Shown here: positions 48,215-62,509 of the stretch, piece by piece
Layout: every line of letters begins with the position of its first letter
How positions within the stretch are numbered: the stretch's first letter is position 1
DNA from: Paraspadella gotoi
Lineage: Eukaryota; Chaetognatha
NCBI GenBank assembly: GCA_051294375.1
Contig: CM119266.1
Location: 25,185,868-25,249,867 of the forward strand
Length of the DNA stretch: 64,000 nt
Direction of reading: 5' to 3'
The notes under the pieces: model-generated
What the model was told of the DNA's origin: nothing
Seen by the model: only the letters and a program-made list of their open reading frames with translations
Database searches by the model: none
Translations under genes and position numbers: made by a program

Positions 48215-49622
48215 GAAAATCCGGATATCATACTTAAGGAAACTAATCTCTCGAATTTACGAGTGAAACGCAAAACGAACGATAATATAGGAGTTATATA
48301 TATAGGAGTTTTTCATCCCTAATGGACTCGATTCTAAATCATAGTTTTTGTGACTGCTGTCACTTCTAAAGGTACCATGATTCTCTTCACGCTTGGCAGA
48401 CGGCGAACCAGCCTGCGTCCATCGCCCTCGGGAATCTCATAAACGATTATGCACCGTAATTCTTCATAGGCCGATGATCTGTCGCCCTGCCAGCTGCGAA
48501 CGTCGCCGGCTTTAGACGAAGGTGCACGCCGGTTGCCGTTGAGCGTCGCGCTAGCGCAAGTCGCGGTGCTCAGCATGCCCAGCCCGCCGTTGCGAACGTT
48601 AGTCTCGGCCGCCATTTAAATTAATCATGGTCGACCGAACGCGAGAATAGAAGGTAGTAAATAATAAAAAAGAAATCGCGGTGTATAAAATGAACGAGTA
48701 ACATGCATAGCATAGCAATACAGATACACAACATTAGCAGCTTTGATTTGCCCCTAGAAGTTGTTTTTCCCTTCATACGCCCACCCTCTCTTTCTCCTCA
48801 CTCAAAAACGATATTCAACAAAAACAATTTATTTTTTCTAGTTTTTTTTTTTTTCTCGGATGGCGAGCAAAAATATTCCAAATATCTCACCATCATCGCA
48901 TACAAGATGCATCGTTTGACTTTCTACTTTCTACAAAACCATTCATGCGAAGAGCTCGTAGACCACAGGGGGTTTCTCTTGGTCAATGGTAAAAATGCCA
49001 GCCACAGTTTACAAAAGAACAAAAAAAAGCTCTCACACTCTGACACACAATGCGGTAGAATTGTACAAATAAAAGAAACATTAGAAAGTTAAAACGATAA
49101 AAAGATATAGATAAAGATAACAACAATAAAAACGAAACATAAAAAAATAAAGTAGAACAATAAAGTTAACAAAAACGAACAAACTTAGCTCAAATTTACG
49201 TATTACAGGTTGAATGTTAAATTTGTCTGCAAACCTTTATTGAAAATATCAATTCATTTAAATTTGGTTGTAATTTAATTTAACAAGAGTATATTTAACA
49301 TTATATTATCTCAATCTTTTACACGTCCCCACTTTTTTCATATTCTTCCCCGCTCTCTCCATAACTCTAACCATGGCCCCCAGCGTCCGGGCGGTTTTCG
49401 CGACGACAGATCATTTACGGCGGGCGCGCGGGGGGTGATCACGCCCAGTTCAGGTTGCTCACTCGAGCTGAGCGCGGCGGGGACGATGACGAGAACGCGA
49501 GTCTCTCTCTCTCTCTCTCTCTCCTCTCTCTCCTCTCTCTCCTCTCTCTCTCTCTTCTCTCTCTTTCTCTCTCTCTTCTTTTCTTTTCGATTAATCCATT
49601 ATCGATGGAGCCCTCTACCTCA

Positions 49623-49664
<42 letters not shown>

Positions 49665-49730
49665 CTCTCATCTCTCTCCTTCTATTTCTCTCTCTGTATC
49701 CTCGTCTTCTTCATAAAAAAAAAACAATAA
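48215..49730. repeat. Block D, second copy
   Basis: Indel-rich copy of 30,950-32,500 in the same orientation. Where the first copy has its large gap, this one reads through about 48,300-48,410. A minus frame of 93 codons (48,334-48,615) overlaps the CpG-rich segment but disagrees with the frame in the first copy, so I do not call it coding. Confidence 0.75.
49501..49690. repeat. Interrupted (CT)n microsatellite
   Basis: Two CT tracts separated by ~40 bases including TTAATCCATTATCGATGGAG. The first block-D copy has the same arrangement at 32,321-32,480. Confidence 0.9.
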
Positions 49731-50225
49731 AGGGAGACAAGAGGCTTTTTTTAGTCGCCGCGCCCATTATGTATTGTTCGGCGTGCCGCCTTCCGGGGCC
49801 GAAGACTCTTGAGCGTCTTCCTCGCACGTCAAGTCTCAGCGTGCGTTCGTTTTTGGAGACACGGTGTGCCGTGCGAGAGATTGAAATATTTTCTTTCACG
49901 GTGTGCAGCGCGAGCTATCCTACAAAAATTTGCAGTGATTCGACGCTAAACGTGGAATCGTTGGTCATTCAGCCATGTGGATGTGGTTGTGCGAGCGCGA
50001 TGGTATCTTTGGCAGACAGTTAGTGAGATCTTATTTCTTTTAAGCACTTTGTGGAAGGCGTAAGTCACAGTCTGCGCAGTGTGGGTCCTCTGCATGTTCG
50101 CATATCTCGCAGGCTTCGAGAAGAAACGATAGGGGGACGAGCCCGGAAGTGGGTCATGTTGAGTCATCTTGAGGCGAGGATATGAATCTCAATGTAAAAC
50201 AAAGTAAAGCAAAACCTAGCTCGTT
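49731..50225. other. Unassigned interval with CpG-rich part
   Basis: It contains an 84-codon plus frame (ATG at 49,769) with no recognisable domain and many Cys/Ser. I see no convincing splice sites and make no gene call. Confidence 0.35.
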
Positions 50226-50443
50226 AAATTTCTTTTTTTTATTACGTATTATTATCATTTCCTTTTTATTCTAATTTATTTTAAACATAGGATGATAGGC
50301 GGAGTATTGGATCATGTCGCAGAGCAGAAAAGCTTAAATTTGTACAGTTTATCCTTAAGATGGAGTCTCCTTCTTAAAAATCCCCGGGACGTCGTTTCCA
50401 TGTCGTACGTCGTTCAGGTACAATCACGAGAAGGGGAGAATTT

Positions 50444-50496
50444 ATGGCAAGTGTAAAGTTTTCTACGAAATTTCGCTCACAGGTAGGAGAGAGAGG

Positions 50497-50582
<86 letters not shown>

Positions 50583-51145
50583 AGAGTCGTTTGTGCAAAT
50601 CGATCGATCAATCGACTCAGTTGCGCGTAAGGAATGGAGTAACGGCGTCGTCGGCGCCGGAATGGGCGGCGACGCCGGCTTGATCGGCAGCGGTACCGGC
50701 GTCGTCGTCGTCGTCGTCGACAAAATTATTTTCCCGTCGATTTGAATTCCTGTCGAATGGAAAAAAAAAAAGAAGTTGTTATTCAGAGGGAGAAGGAGGT
50801 GTTCATAAAACGGAAAGGTTCTCGAAAAATAAGAGAACGAAAGTGGGAGCCTTACCGCGAGTAATGAAGCGTTTTTTCTTTACCTTACCTTTCGCGTTAT
50901 CAGAAAGAAGTGTGGCTTAACAACGATTTTAAAAAGGTAAATGGTTTAAATTCAGTGTTCAGACACATTAACATGTAAATATAATTAATTCTGGCCGTCA
51001 TAAAAAAGAATAATAAAAAACTCCTATTGATTTTTTCCAGGAATTTGTCACGAAGACCAATCTCCAAAACCAAAGCGCTCACCGGGCTCACCCCATCTCG
51101 AGAGTAGAATTCTCTCAAACATTATATTCAAACTTAAAATATTAA
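50444..51145 (+). CDS. Weak candidate: two-exon gene for a ~47-residue protein
   Basis: Exon 1 (50,444-50,482) reads MASVKFSTKFRSQ and ends in phase 0 at a CAG/GTAGGA donor. Exon 2 (51,041-51,145) follows a strong TTGATTTTTTCCAG acceptor in phase 0 and encodes EFVTKTNLQNQSAHRAHPIS to a stop. The intron would contain the GA tract and GTC repeats. Phase agreement and the acceptor are the only support. The second tandem unit does not keep the frame, and I do not recognise the product. It could equally be chance or the ends of a longer transcript. Confidence 0.22.
50497..50587. repeat. (GA)n microsatellite
   Basis: Interrupted GAGAGA tract of about 90 nt. The equivalent in the second T1 unit is at 51,617-51,688. 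Confidence 0.9.
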
Positions 51146-51342
51146 AAAAGAAATAATAAAAATATTTCTCCGAACTTCATGTAGCGCCAACAAAAAACCG
51201 AGAGGTTTTTTTTTATTCCCGTTTTCTCCATTGAAGTGAAATTCATCGGAAACCGCATTTGGGCAAGTACTCACCCTCCATCACAAAAAGAGAGAAAAAG
51301 AGAGAGATATCTAATGTAACAGTGACACTGCTTCAGAGGTAT

Positions 51343-51614
51343 AAATTCTTTTTTTTATTACGTATTATTATCATTTCCTTTTTATTCTAATTTATTTTAA
51401 ACATAGGATGATAGGCGGAGTATTGGATCATGTCGCAGAGCAGAAAAGCTTAAATTTGTACAGTTTATCCTTAAGAATGGAGTCTCCTTCTTAAAAATCC
51501 CCGGACGTCGTTTCAATGTCGTACGTCGTTCAGGTACAATCACGAAGAAGGGGAGAATTTATGGCAAGTGTAAAAGTTTTCTACGAAATTTCGCTCACAG
51601 GTAGGAAAGAAAGG

Positions 51615-51689
<75 letters not shown>

Positions 51690-52380
51690 ATTTGTGCAAA
51701 TCCGATCGATCAACTGACTCAGTTGCGCGTAAGGAATGGAGTAACGGCGTCGTCGGCGCCGGAATGGGCGGCGACGCCGGCTTGATCGGCAGCGGTACCG
51801 GCGTCGTCGTCGTCGTCGTCGACAAAATTATTTTCCCGTCGATTGAATTACCTGTCGAATGGAAAAAAAAGAAGTTGTTATTCAGAGGGAGAAGGAGGTG
51901 TTCAATAAACGGAAAGTTCCTCGAAAAATAAGAGAACGAAAGTGGGAGCCTTACCGCGATAATGAAGCGTTTTTTCTTTACCTTACCTTTCGCGTTATCA
52001 GAAAAAGTGTGGGCTTACAACGATTTTAAAAAGGTAAATGGTTTAAATTCATGTGTTCAGACACATTAAACATGTAAATATAATTAATTTCTGGCCGTCA
52101 TAAAAAAAGAATAAATAAAAAACTCCTAATTGATTTTTCCAGGAATTTGTCACGAAAGACCAATCTCCAAAACCAAAGCGCTCACGCGGGCTCACCCCAT
52201 CTCGAGAGTAGAATTCTCCAAAACATTATATATTCAAACTTAAAATATTAAAAGAAATAAATAAAATATTTCTCGAATTCATGTAGCGCCACAAAAAACC
52301 GAGAGGTTTTTTTTATCCCTTTTCTCCATTGAAGTGAAATTCATCGGAAACCGCATTTGGGCAAGTACTCAGCCCTCCAT
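51343..52380. repeat. Tandem duplication T1, second unit
   Basis: Copy of 50,226-51,342. It runs into a long interrupted GA tract that contains a 25-N gap. The candidate small frame of the first unit is broken here by extra A residues (AAGTGTAAAAGTT; CACGAAAGACC). Confidence 0.88.
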
Positions 52381-52388
52381 CAACAAAA

Positions 52389-52394
52389 AGAAGA

Positions 52395-52441
<47 letters not shown>

Positions 52442-52554
52442 TGAGAGAGAGATGATAGAGAAGAGAGAGGAGAGAGAGAGANNNNNNNNNNNNNNNNNNN
52501 NNNNNNAGAGATAAAAAAGAGAGAGAGAAGAAAGAGAGAGAGAGAGGAGAAGGA

Positions 52555-52613
<59 letters not shown>
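52389..52613. repeat. Long interrupted (GA)n tract spanning a 25-N gap
   Basis: GA-rich on both sides of N 52,482-52,506. It forms the junction between tandem pair T1 and tandem pair T2. Confidence 0.95.
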
Positions 52614-53337
52614 CATACTTTACGACTCTTTGCGGAGAAAAAAGGAATGTGATTAGTTTCAAAGAAACTTAATGTCGAAGTATATCACAGGGCAACTGTT
52701 ACTGCTCTCCCATTCGATTTTCTGAGTGGTAAAAAAAATTAAGGGTGTCTCCTTACTTAACCGTTTCTGTGCTTTGTATAAGTTATGCAAATTTGTCGTA
52801 TAAAAATGCCCCTCAAACTTTTAAGTAAAAGCGAACAAGCTATTCTCTTTTATGCAACTCGAAAACGAATATTATAATGTTTATCCTTTTGTCATATCTT
52901 TAACTATTACCCTTTAAAAGTCTAAGCTTGCCCTCCCCATCCGCAGCACGCAGGATCTCCTCTGCCTCCCTTCTGGACCAACTCCATCTCCATCCTAGAG
53001 GCTCTCGCGAGAGAAACGACGATAACCGACGAACCAATCTTGATCATCGTCGCGAATCGAGTATTCGTTTTTCGAATTCGATAACAACGAAGATGACGAA
53101 GGATTCGAGATACTGCCGCCGCCGACGATAAAACTTAAATCCGGTTGCCTTTCATACTCGCGAAGCCATTGGTGTCATTTTATGCTTAGTCGTATTTCAC
53201 CTTTTCTTTCTTAATAATTTCTTGATATATCCATTTATTTTTATATTTTTGTTAAATTTAATAGTCAAAATCCATCTCGCTTCTTCCTCCTATTCATCTT
53301 CCTTCAATCCCAGGGTCAAGATGTCGCGCGCCCGGAC

Positions 53338-53338
<1 letters not shown>

Positions 53339-53403
<65 letters not shown>

Positions 53404-53422
53404 CTCTCTCTCTCTTCTCTCG
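53339..53422. repeat. (CT)n microsatellite
   Basis: CT tract with an interrupted end (CTTCTCTCCTCTC). The counterpart at 57,573-57,651 is of different length. Confidence 0.92.
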
Positions 53423-55225
53423 CTGGACGAAAGGAATAATCCTTCCTCTGTACATATATTAGCACACTGCTGCTCAGATCTGGCATAATGTTCAGACCGT
53501 TTAAGCCAGTAAAAAATTATCTGCATATAGCACACAATCTGGCATATTCAAATTGTGAAAAAAGTTTAAGGTTTTTCGATCTACGAGCGATTGGACAGAA
53601 GTGTTGAAAAACACTTCCTCTGGTAATATAAATCTGTATTAAATATGGCTAATTTGCTTATTTTATTATTTATTTTCTTGTAAAAATCATGTTAATTCCC
53701 ATTTAGAAGTTGTTTTGAGATCAGGACGGATTGCTATCATTTATACAATAATAGCCAAAGTATTGTGTTAATAACCGATTTACCTCTGAGATGCTTGTGT
53801 AGTTCTGTAATAGGCAATAGAAGTTGAGAGAAAGAACTTCGGTGTTACAAAAATGCTAAACACATATTTCGTAATCCATTGCTCATGTTGACCCTCGTAC
53901 AAGTCATTAGTATTAATATTTCAGGCTCTTAATGATTTTCTCGATGGTTACTGATAACTCTATTACGGTATCGAATCCTCTAAAATTGTTCACTAGAAGC
54001 ACTTTAAGTAGCAAGCCGGTTGCCTTGTTATTTGTACACTTTCCGGCTTATTTTGCTTCTTAAGCAGTCTCATTTTTCGCCTTTTTTGTGTTTTTATCTG
54101 TCTAAATGATTTTTCATAGTCTTTAATAATAATCATTTCTCTTTACTCTATGACAGTTTTGGGCATAATATTTAACGTAGTAAAAAATCTAGCCGCATTT
54201 TTTAGCAATAATTCGGGGCGCTATCTCGCACACGTTTTTCTGCAGAGTTTTAACCAGAGTGCCCGTCTCGCCCTCGCACGCCCAAATCGCACTCGCTCTT
54301 AAGCGCACGCTGCCGAAGAAATTTCGCCTGGTGACAGACGAAAACGGATTTTCGGCGTCGCGCTCGACTCGAAAGGCAAACGAACAAACGAGCAGCACTA
54401 TTTTTTTTACTCGTGGGGGGGGGGCGTTGGGGATAGGGAAGAAGGGGGAAGGGGGGACGTAGAAGGAGGAAGGCGGATGAAAACGGAATGTGGGATCTTC
54501 GTTTTTAGAGTTCACGGCCTTCGCAGATATTGTAGTGACACAATGAAAATAACGTGGCGTACGGTCTCGTGCTGATTTTGTCCGCTTTTAAAATTTGTTT
54601 CTGAGCCCAAATTAAATTGATTATACTTTTGGAATATGTAGCGATAATACACTACTGACATTACTGTTTCTGACCAAATAACCCTTGACCATCAACACAA
54701 AAATGCTAACCTAAGATCAAAAATAGTAAAAAAGATGAAGCAAATATAGCTCAGAAACCGCTGGTACAAAATTTTAGACCAATTGCTTTTATATAATGCA
54801 AAAAAAATATTAATATTATTAAAACAAAAATTTAACGATAACTTAAATAGTTAACCGAGAACCAAGATGAATATTTTTTACCCATCTTCCTCAATTTTAT
54901 GAATTCATATGTTGTTAATTAGTCAATTAATCCTAAATAACAAATATGAACAAATTTATTTTCAATTTTTTTTTATGAAATGGGAAGTTTTCTCATGCTT
55001 ACTTCCCCTTGTGTTTAATTATCTAATATTAAGGTATTTGCCAAAAAACTCTTATATAAATTACTATATTTTTCACTTTTTTTTATGCTTCAAAACACAA
55101 AACAAACATCATAAAAAACATTTTAAATTATAAAAAAAAATTGACTTGAATGATTTTAGGAAAAAAAATATTTTGAAACTGAGAAAAGGATTTCGAGTTA
55201 GGAAAAAAATTTTGCAATTCTAAAA

Positions 55226-55277
55226 AAAATCAGCCTCTAGCCTTTTTGATTTTCTAAGAGGCTGATTTTTTTATTTT
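55226..55277. repeat. Perfect hairpin (AAATCAGCCTCTAG / CTAAGAGGCTGATTT)
   Basis: AAAAAAATCAGCCTCTAG pairs with TAAGAGGCTGATTTTTT around a T-rich loop. The same hairpin is kept in the second T2 unit at about 59,284-59,335. The A/T flanks and short arms suggest a small palindromic element or a structured RNA end. Confidence 0.55.
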
Positions 55278-56844
55278 TTTGATATTTTGATTTTCTATGC
55301 AAAACCATTATTCTCAAATGAGCATAGGTCGCGAGGAAATTTTTTTCTTCAACAATTTGTGAAAACTTTTCTAGTTCTTTTTAATTAGGCTTTTTTTGGG
55401 GAATAAATAAATAAATTATATACGATGGGTACATCTGAAAATGATAATGTCTCAAAAATGGACAAAAAAATTTTCTTTCAAGTTTTATTTTAAAATTTTA
55501 AAGTATTTGTATCAATAGAAATAAGTAGAGATACCCCGCTTTGCTCCGAAAATTTTTTATTTAACAAAGATTTGTACGCGTAGTTTGAAAAAAGTTATAT
55601 TTTTTAAATTAACTTTTCGAAAGAAAAGAGCTAGCAAGATGGTGTTTGGTATCAAAATTAAAGCCCTATATCATGGCGACACCTTTCTAAAAAAGTTTTA
55701 TTAAATTAAATCCATATAATCTTTACAGCAGCTTTTGTTTAAATCAGGGAGTTAAAAGTATAACATTTTTTGCTTTAAAAATTCAATGGAAGGCATATGA
55801 AATTTTTCTATTTTTCTTTTGTAATTGTGAAAAAGGACAAGACTGAATTACATTTTGATTATTATATAAATTTTCTTTATTCCATAAAACTGCTTATATT
55901 TTTAAGTGAAAGTAAAAAACAAAGCAAAAAATTTATGTTGTAGCCTTATAAAATGTTTTTTTAAATATCAAAAATGATAAAATAAAAAATGTTTTCAGCT
56001 TGATATAAACGTCTGACATCTACTGCTTGTCTTGTGAAAGAAAATCGGCAATTTTTTAATTATCTTTAACTGCAAACCTAAAAGCTTGACAGCGCACTGC
56101 TTGATTTTACATAATAAAGTTTTAATAAAATTTATATAGCTGGCCCAATAATATTTGACAAACAAAGACATCATTGTGTTGAAATTGTTTAGTAATTTCT
56201 CTTTAATATAGCAAGGAATTTAATTTCTATTATTTATCATCCATTTTAATTAGAAAAAATATTTCTCGTATAACCCATTAGAAAGGGTTCATTGACTGAC
56301 TTAATGATCTAATTTTTTAGAATCTTTTACTGCCCCCATTCACAAGATATAAAACGTCATAGTTTCACATGTCACAAAGTAAGTCCAGATTATCTTGTAC
56401 CTTTTATACAAGCCTGACATTCTGATGTTCCTGTCTCTTTTCGCTTCATAATCGATAATCTACACAGTAAAATAATTACTTCTGAAAACAATCCCAGCGT
56501 GGAGCGATGCATTGGTAAGCCTTATTACCCCACTTTCAAGCCGATCGAATTTTAAATTGAGGTTTTCCCATCTATTGAACATAATACACAACTATTGGTG
56601 ATTATTACGTGGTGTCTCCTGACTGCATTTATTTTTCTATGCAATTCTAGCAATAAATATGAATATGTAACCTTTTTTTAAAAAAATTTATCATCTTTCA
56701 CCCTAATTCCGGTCCATATCAAAATAACCAAAGAAACAGGATCTATCATAATCATTAATCGACATATAAAAACTATAACAATTTCAAAAAAAAAAAGAAT
56801 TATAATAATATTGACAGTGAATATCTCTCTCTTTTGAGAGAGAG

Positions 56845-57571
56845 AGACATACTTTACGACTCTTGCGGAGAAAAAAGGAATGTGATTAGTTCAAAGAAAC
56901 TTAATGTCGAAGTATATCACAGGGCAACTGTTACTGCTCTCCCATTCGATTTTCTGAGTGGTAAAAAAAAATTAGGGTGTCTCCTTACTTAACCGTTTCT
57001 GTGCTTTGTATAAGTTATGCAATTTTGTCGTATAAAAATGCCCCTCAAACTTTTAAGTAAAAGCGAACAGCTATTCTCTTTTATGCAACTCGAAAACGAA
57101 TTTATAATGTTTATCCTTTTGTCATATCTTTAACTATTACCCTTTAAAAGTCTAAGCTTGCCCTCCCCACTCCGCAGCACGCAGTATCTCCTCTGCCTCC
57201 CTTCTGGACCACTCCATCTCCATCTCTAGAGGATCTCGCGACGAGAAAGCGAAAACGATAACCGACGAACAATTTGATCATCGTCGCGAATCGAGTTTTC
57301 GTTTTTCGAATTCGATAACAACGAAGATGACGAAGGATTCGAGATACTGCCGCCGCCGACCGATAAAACTTAAATCCGGTTGCCTTTCATACTCGCAAAG
57401 CCATTGGTGTCATTTTATGCTTAGTCGTATTTCACCTTTTCTTTCTTAATAATTTCTTGATATATCCATTTATTTTTATATTTTTGTTAAATTTATAGTC
57501 AAAATCCATCTCGCTTCTTCCTCCTATTCATCTTCCTTCAATCCCAGGGTCAAGATGTCGCGCGCCCGGAC

Positions 57572-57654
<83 letters not shown>

Positions 57655-60600
57655 GCTGGACGAAAGAATAGAATCCCTGTCCTCTGGTTAAAACTTAGCA
57701 CACTGTGTGCCAGATCTGGCATAATTTCAGACCGTTTAGCCAGTAAAAAATTATCTGGCATATAGCACACAATCTGGCATATTCAAATTGTGAAAAAAGT
57801 TTAAGGTTTTTCGATCTACAGCATTGGACAGAGTGTGAAAAACACTTCCTCTGGTAATATAAATCTGTATTAAATATGCTATTTGCTTATTTTATTATTT
57901 ATTTCTTTGTAAAAATCATGTTAATTCCCATTAGAGTTGTTTGAGATCAGGAACGGATTGCTAGCATTTATACAATAAAGCCAAAGTATTTGGTTAATAC
58001 CGATCTTCCTCTGAGATGCTTGTGTAGTTCTGTAATAGCAAGTTAAAGCAACTTTACAAGTGCAAGACACTATGGCGTCAGTTGGTTGGTTGCTCTGTTT
58101 GAAAATTACTGCTGCAAAACACCTTTTACAGGACTTGACTGGTTTTTATGGCTTACTTAAGCAGTCTCATTTTTTCGCCTTTTTTTGTTTTTATCTGTCT
58201 AAATGGATTTTTCATAGTCTTTAATAATAATCATTTCTCTTTACTCTATGAACAGTTTTGGCATAATATTTAAACGTAGTAAAAAAATCTAGCCGATTTT
58301 TAGCATAATTCGGGCGCTATCTCGCACACGTTTTTTCTGCAGAGTTTTAACCAGAGTGCCCGTCTCGCCCTCGCACGCCAAATTCGCACTCGCTACTAAG
58401 CGACGCTGCCGAAGAAATTTCGTGGTGACAGACGAAAACGGATTTTCGGCGTCGCTCGACTCGAAAGGCAAACGAAAGCGACGGCAGCTATTTTTTTTTA
58501 CTCGTGGGGGGGGGGCGTTGGGATAGGGAAGGAAGGGGGAAGGGGGGACGTAGAAGGAGGAAGGCGGATGAAGAACGAATGTGGGATCTTCGTTTTTAGA
58601 GTTCACGGCCTTCGCAGATATGTAGGACACAATGAAAAATAACGTGGCGTTACGGTCTCGTGCTGATTTTGTCCTTTAAAATTGTTTCTGAGCCAAATTA
58701 ATTGATTATACTTTTGGTAATATGTGCGATAATACACTACTGGACATTACTGTTTCTGACCAATAACCCTTGACCATCAAACAAAAAGCTAAACTAGATC
58801 AAAAATAGTAAAAAAGATGAAGCAAATATAGCTCGAAACCGCTTACAAAATTTTAGACCATTGCTTTTATAAATGCAAAAAAATATTAATATTATTAAAA
58901 CAAAACTTTACGATAACTTAATAGTTAACCGAGACCAAGATGAATATTTTTTACCCATCATTTCCTCAATTTTTATGAATCATATGTTTGTAATTAGTCA
59001 ATTAATCTAAATAACAATATGAACAAATTTATTTTCAATTTTTTTTATGAATGGGAAGTTTTCTCTGCTTACTTCCCTTGTGTTTAATTATCTAATATTT
59101 TAGAGGTATTTCAAAAACTCTTATATAATTACTATATTTTTCACTTTTTTTCTATTCTTTCAAAACAAAACAACATCATAAAAAACATTTTAAATTAATA
59201 AAAAAAATTGATTGAATGATTTTGGAAAAAAATATTTGAAACTTGAGAAAATGGATTTCGAGTTAGGAAAAAAATTTGCAATTCTAAAAAAAATCAGCCT
59301 CTAGCCTTTTGATTTTTCTAGAGGCTGATTTTTTTATTTTTTTGATATTTTGATTTTCTATGCAAAACCATTATTCTCAATGAGCATAGGTCGGAGGAAA
59401 TTTTTTTCAACATTTTGAAAACTTTTCTATTTTTTTAATTAGGCTTTTTTTGGGGAAATAATAAATAAATATTAATACGATGGGTACATCTGAAAGTGAT
59501 ATGTCTCAAAAATGACAAAAAAATTTTCTTTCAAGTTTATTTTAAAATTTAAGTATTGTATCAATAGAAATAAGTGAGATACCCCGCTTTGTCGAAATTT
59601 TTTATTTAACAAAGATTTGTACTGCGTAGTTTGAAAAAAGTTATTTTTTTAAATACTTTTGAAAGAAAAGAGCTAGCAAGATGGGTGGTATCAAATTAAA
59701 GCCCTAATCATGGGACACCTTTCTAAAAAAGTTTTATTAAATTAAATCCATAAATCTTTACACAGCTTTTGTTAAATCAGAGTTAAAAGTATAACAGTTT
59801 TTTGCTTTAAAAATTTCAATGAAGGCATATGAAAATTTTTTATTTTTCTTTTGTAATTTGAAAAAGGAAAGACTGAATTACATTTTGATTATTATTAAAT
59901 TTTCTTTATTCCATAAAACTGCTTATATTTTTAAGTTAAAGTAAAAAACAAGCAAAAAATTTATGTTGTAGCTTGATAAAATGTTTTTTTAAATATCAAA
60001 ATGATAAATAAAAAAATGTTTTCAGCTTGATATAAACAGTCTGGACATCTACCTTCTTGTCTGTGAAAGAAATCGGCAATTTTTATTATCTTTAACTGCA
60101 AACTAAAAGCTTGACCGCACTGCTTGTTTACATAATAAAGTTTTAAAAAATTATATAGCTGGCAATATATTTGACAAAGCAAAGACATCATTGTGTTAAA
60201 TTGTATTGATAATTTTCTTTTAATATAGCAAGGAATTAATTCTTATTATTTATCATCCATTTTAATTAAGAAAAATATTTCTCGTAATAACCCATTAGAA
60301 AGGGTTCATTGACTGACTTAATGATCTAATTTTTTAGAATCTTTACTGCCCCCATTTCACAAGATATAAAAGGTCCATGGTTTTCAATGTCAGTAAGTCC
60401 AGATTATCTGTACCCTTTATACAACCTGAATTCTGAATTTTATTTCTTTTCCCTTTCAAATGTAATTAAAATAAAAAAAATTATTTGAGAGAACAATCAG
60501 CGTGGAGGATGCCATTGGTAAGCCTTATTACCCCACTTCCCGATCGAATTTTTAATGAGGTTTTTTTCCCATCTATTTGAGACATAATACCAACTATTGG

Positions 60601-60818
60601 TATTATTATTTTTTTTTATTTTTTTTCTATTACAATTCTAGGATAAATATGAATATGTAACTTTTTAAAAAAATTTTATCATCTTTCACCCTATATTCCG
60701 GTCATATCTAAAAAACCAAAGAAAAGATTTTGCAATTGATATTTGATATCGACATATAAAACTATAACAATTTCAAAAAAATAAAAGAAATTATAATAAA
60801 TATTGAACAGTGAATTTT
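56845..60818. repeat. Tandem duplication T2, second unit (~4.0 kb)
   Basis: Co-linear with 52,611-56,825 with many short deletions. Two blocks are replaced by unrelated sequence (58,030-58,160 against 53,815-54,060; 60,425-60,490 against 56,410-56,490). Confidence 0.88.
57573..57651. repeat. (CT)n microsatellite
   Basis: Counterpart of the tract at 53,339-53,422 in the second tandem unit. Confidence 0.92.
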
Positions 60819-62069
<1,251 letters not shown>

Positions 62070-62134
<65 letters not shown>

Positions 62135-62310
62135 GAGGAGAGAGAGAGAGAGAGAAGAGAAGAAATTGCATTGATTGAGTATTGATTGTGTGTGTGTGGG
62201 GAGAGAGAGAGAGAGAGAGATATATATAAAGATTGATTGATGATGATAGATTGATTGTGTGAGAGAGAGAGAGAGAGAGAGATAGGGAGAGAGAGAGAGA
62301 GAGAGAAGAT

Positions 62311-62347
<37 letters not shown>

Positions 62348-62385
62348 AAGAAGAGAGAAGAGAGAAAGAAAGAAGAAAAGAGAGG
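62070..62385. repeat. Interrupted (GA)n tract
   Basis: GA dinucleotides broken by TTGATTGATGATG and TTGATTGTGTG segments. Confidence 0.93.
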
Positions 62386-62509
62386 TCTCTTCGCAAGGTC
62401 AAACCATGTCGGGAAAAAATGCATTTCAGTGGAGGTAGAGTTCAACTGGAAGCAAAAACCCAGAGGGACCTTGAAAGGAAAATGAAGGGGAAACGGTTAG
62501 AAAATGAGA

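Larger units (their letters stand above)
50226..51342. repeat. Tandem duplication T1, first unit (~1.1 kb)
   Basis: It runs from the T-run before ATTACGTATTATTATCATTT to AAATTC at about 51,345. It repeats immediately as 51,343-52,380 with small indels, including the GA tract and the GGCGTCGTCGTCGTCGTCGT segment. Confidence 0.88.
52611..56825. repeat. Tandem duplication T2, first unit (~4.2 kb)
   Basis: It starts at AGACATACTTTACGACTCTT and ends near AATATTGACAGTGAAT. It is repeated at 56,845-60,818. It contains a CT tract (53,339-53,422), CpG-rich segments (52,930-53,130; 54,230-54,540) and long AT-rich DNA. I find no convincing gene. The minus frame at 54,189-54,515 (proline-rich start, PPSSFYVPPSPFFPIP) is not kept in frame in the second unit. 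Confidence 0.88.

Noticed and set aside
48334-48615. 93-codon minus frame in block D
   Set aside because: The first block-D copy reads a different frame over the same DNA, so coding constraint is not visible.
50463-50723. Thr/Pro-rich minus frame, also at 51,595-51,825
   Set aside because: Its apparent start is TTG, and the product comes from GAC/GTC and GA repeats.
54189-54515. 108-codon minus frame with a proline-rich start, and its counterpart at 58,289-58,630
   Set aside because: The two tandem units differ by frameshifts inside the frame. No domain or splice support; it looks like CpG-rich non-coding sequence.
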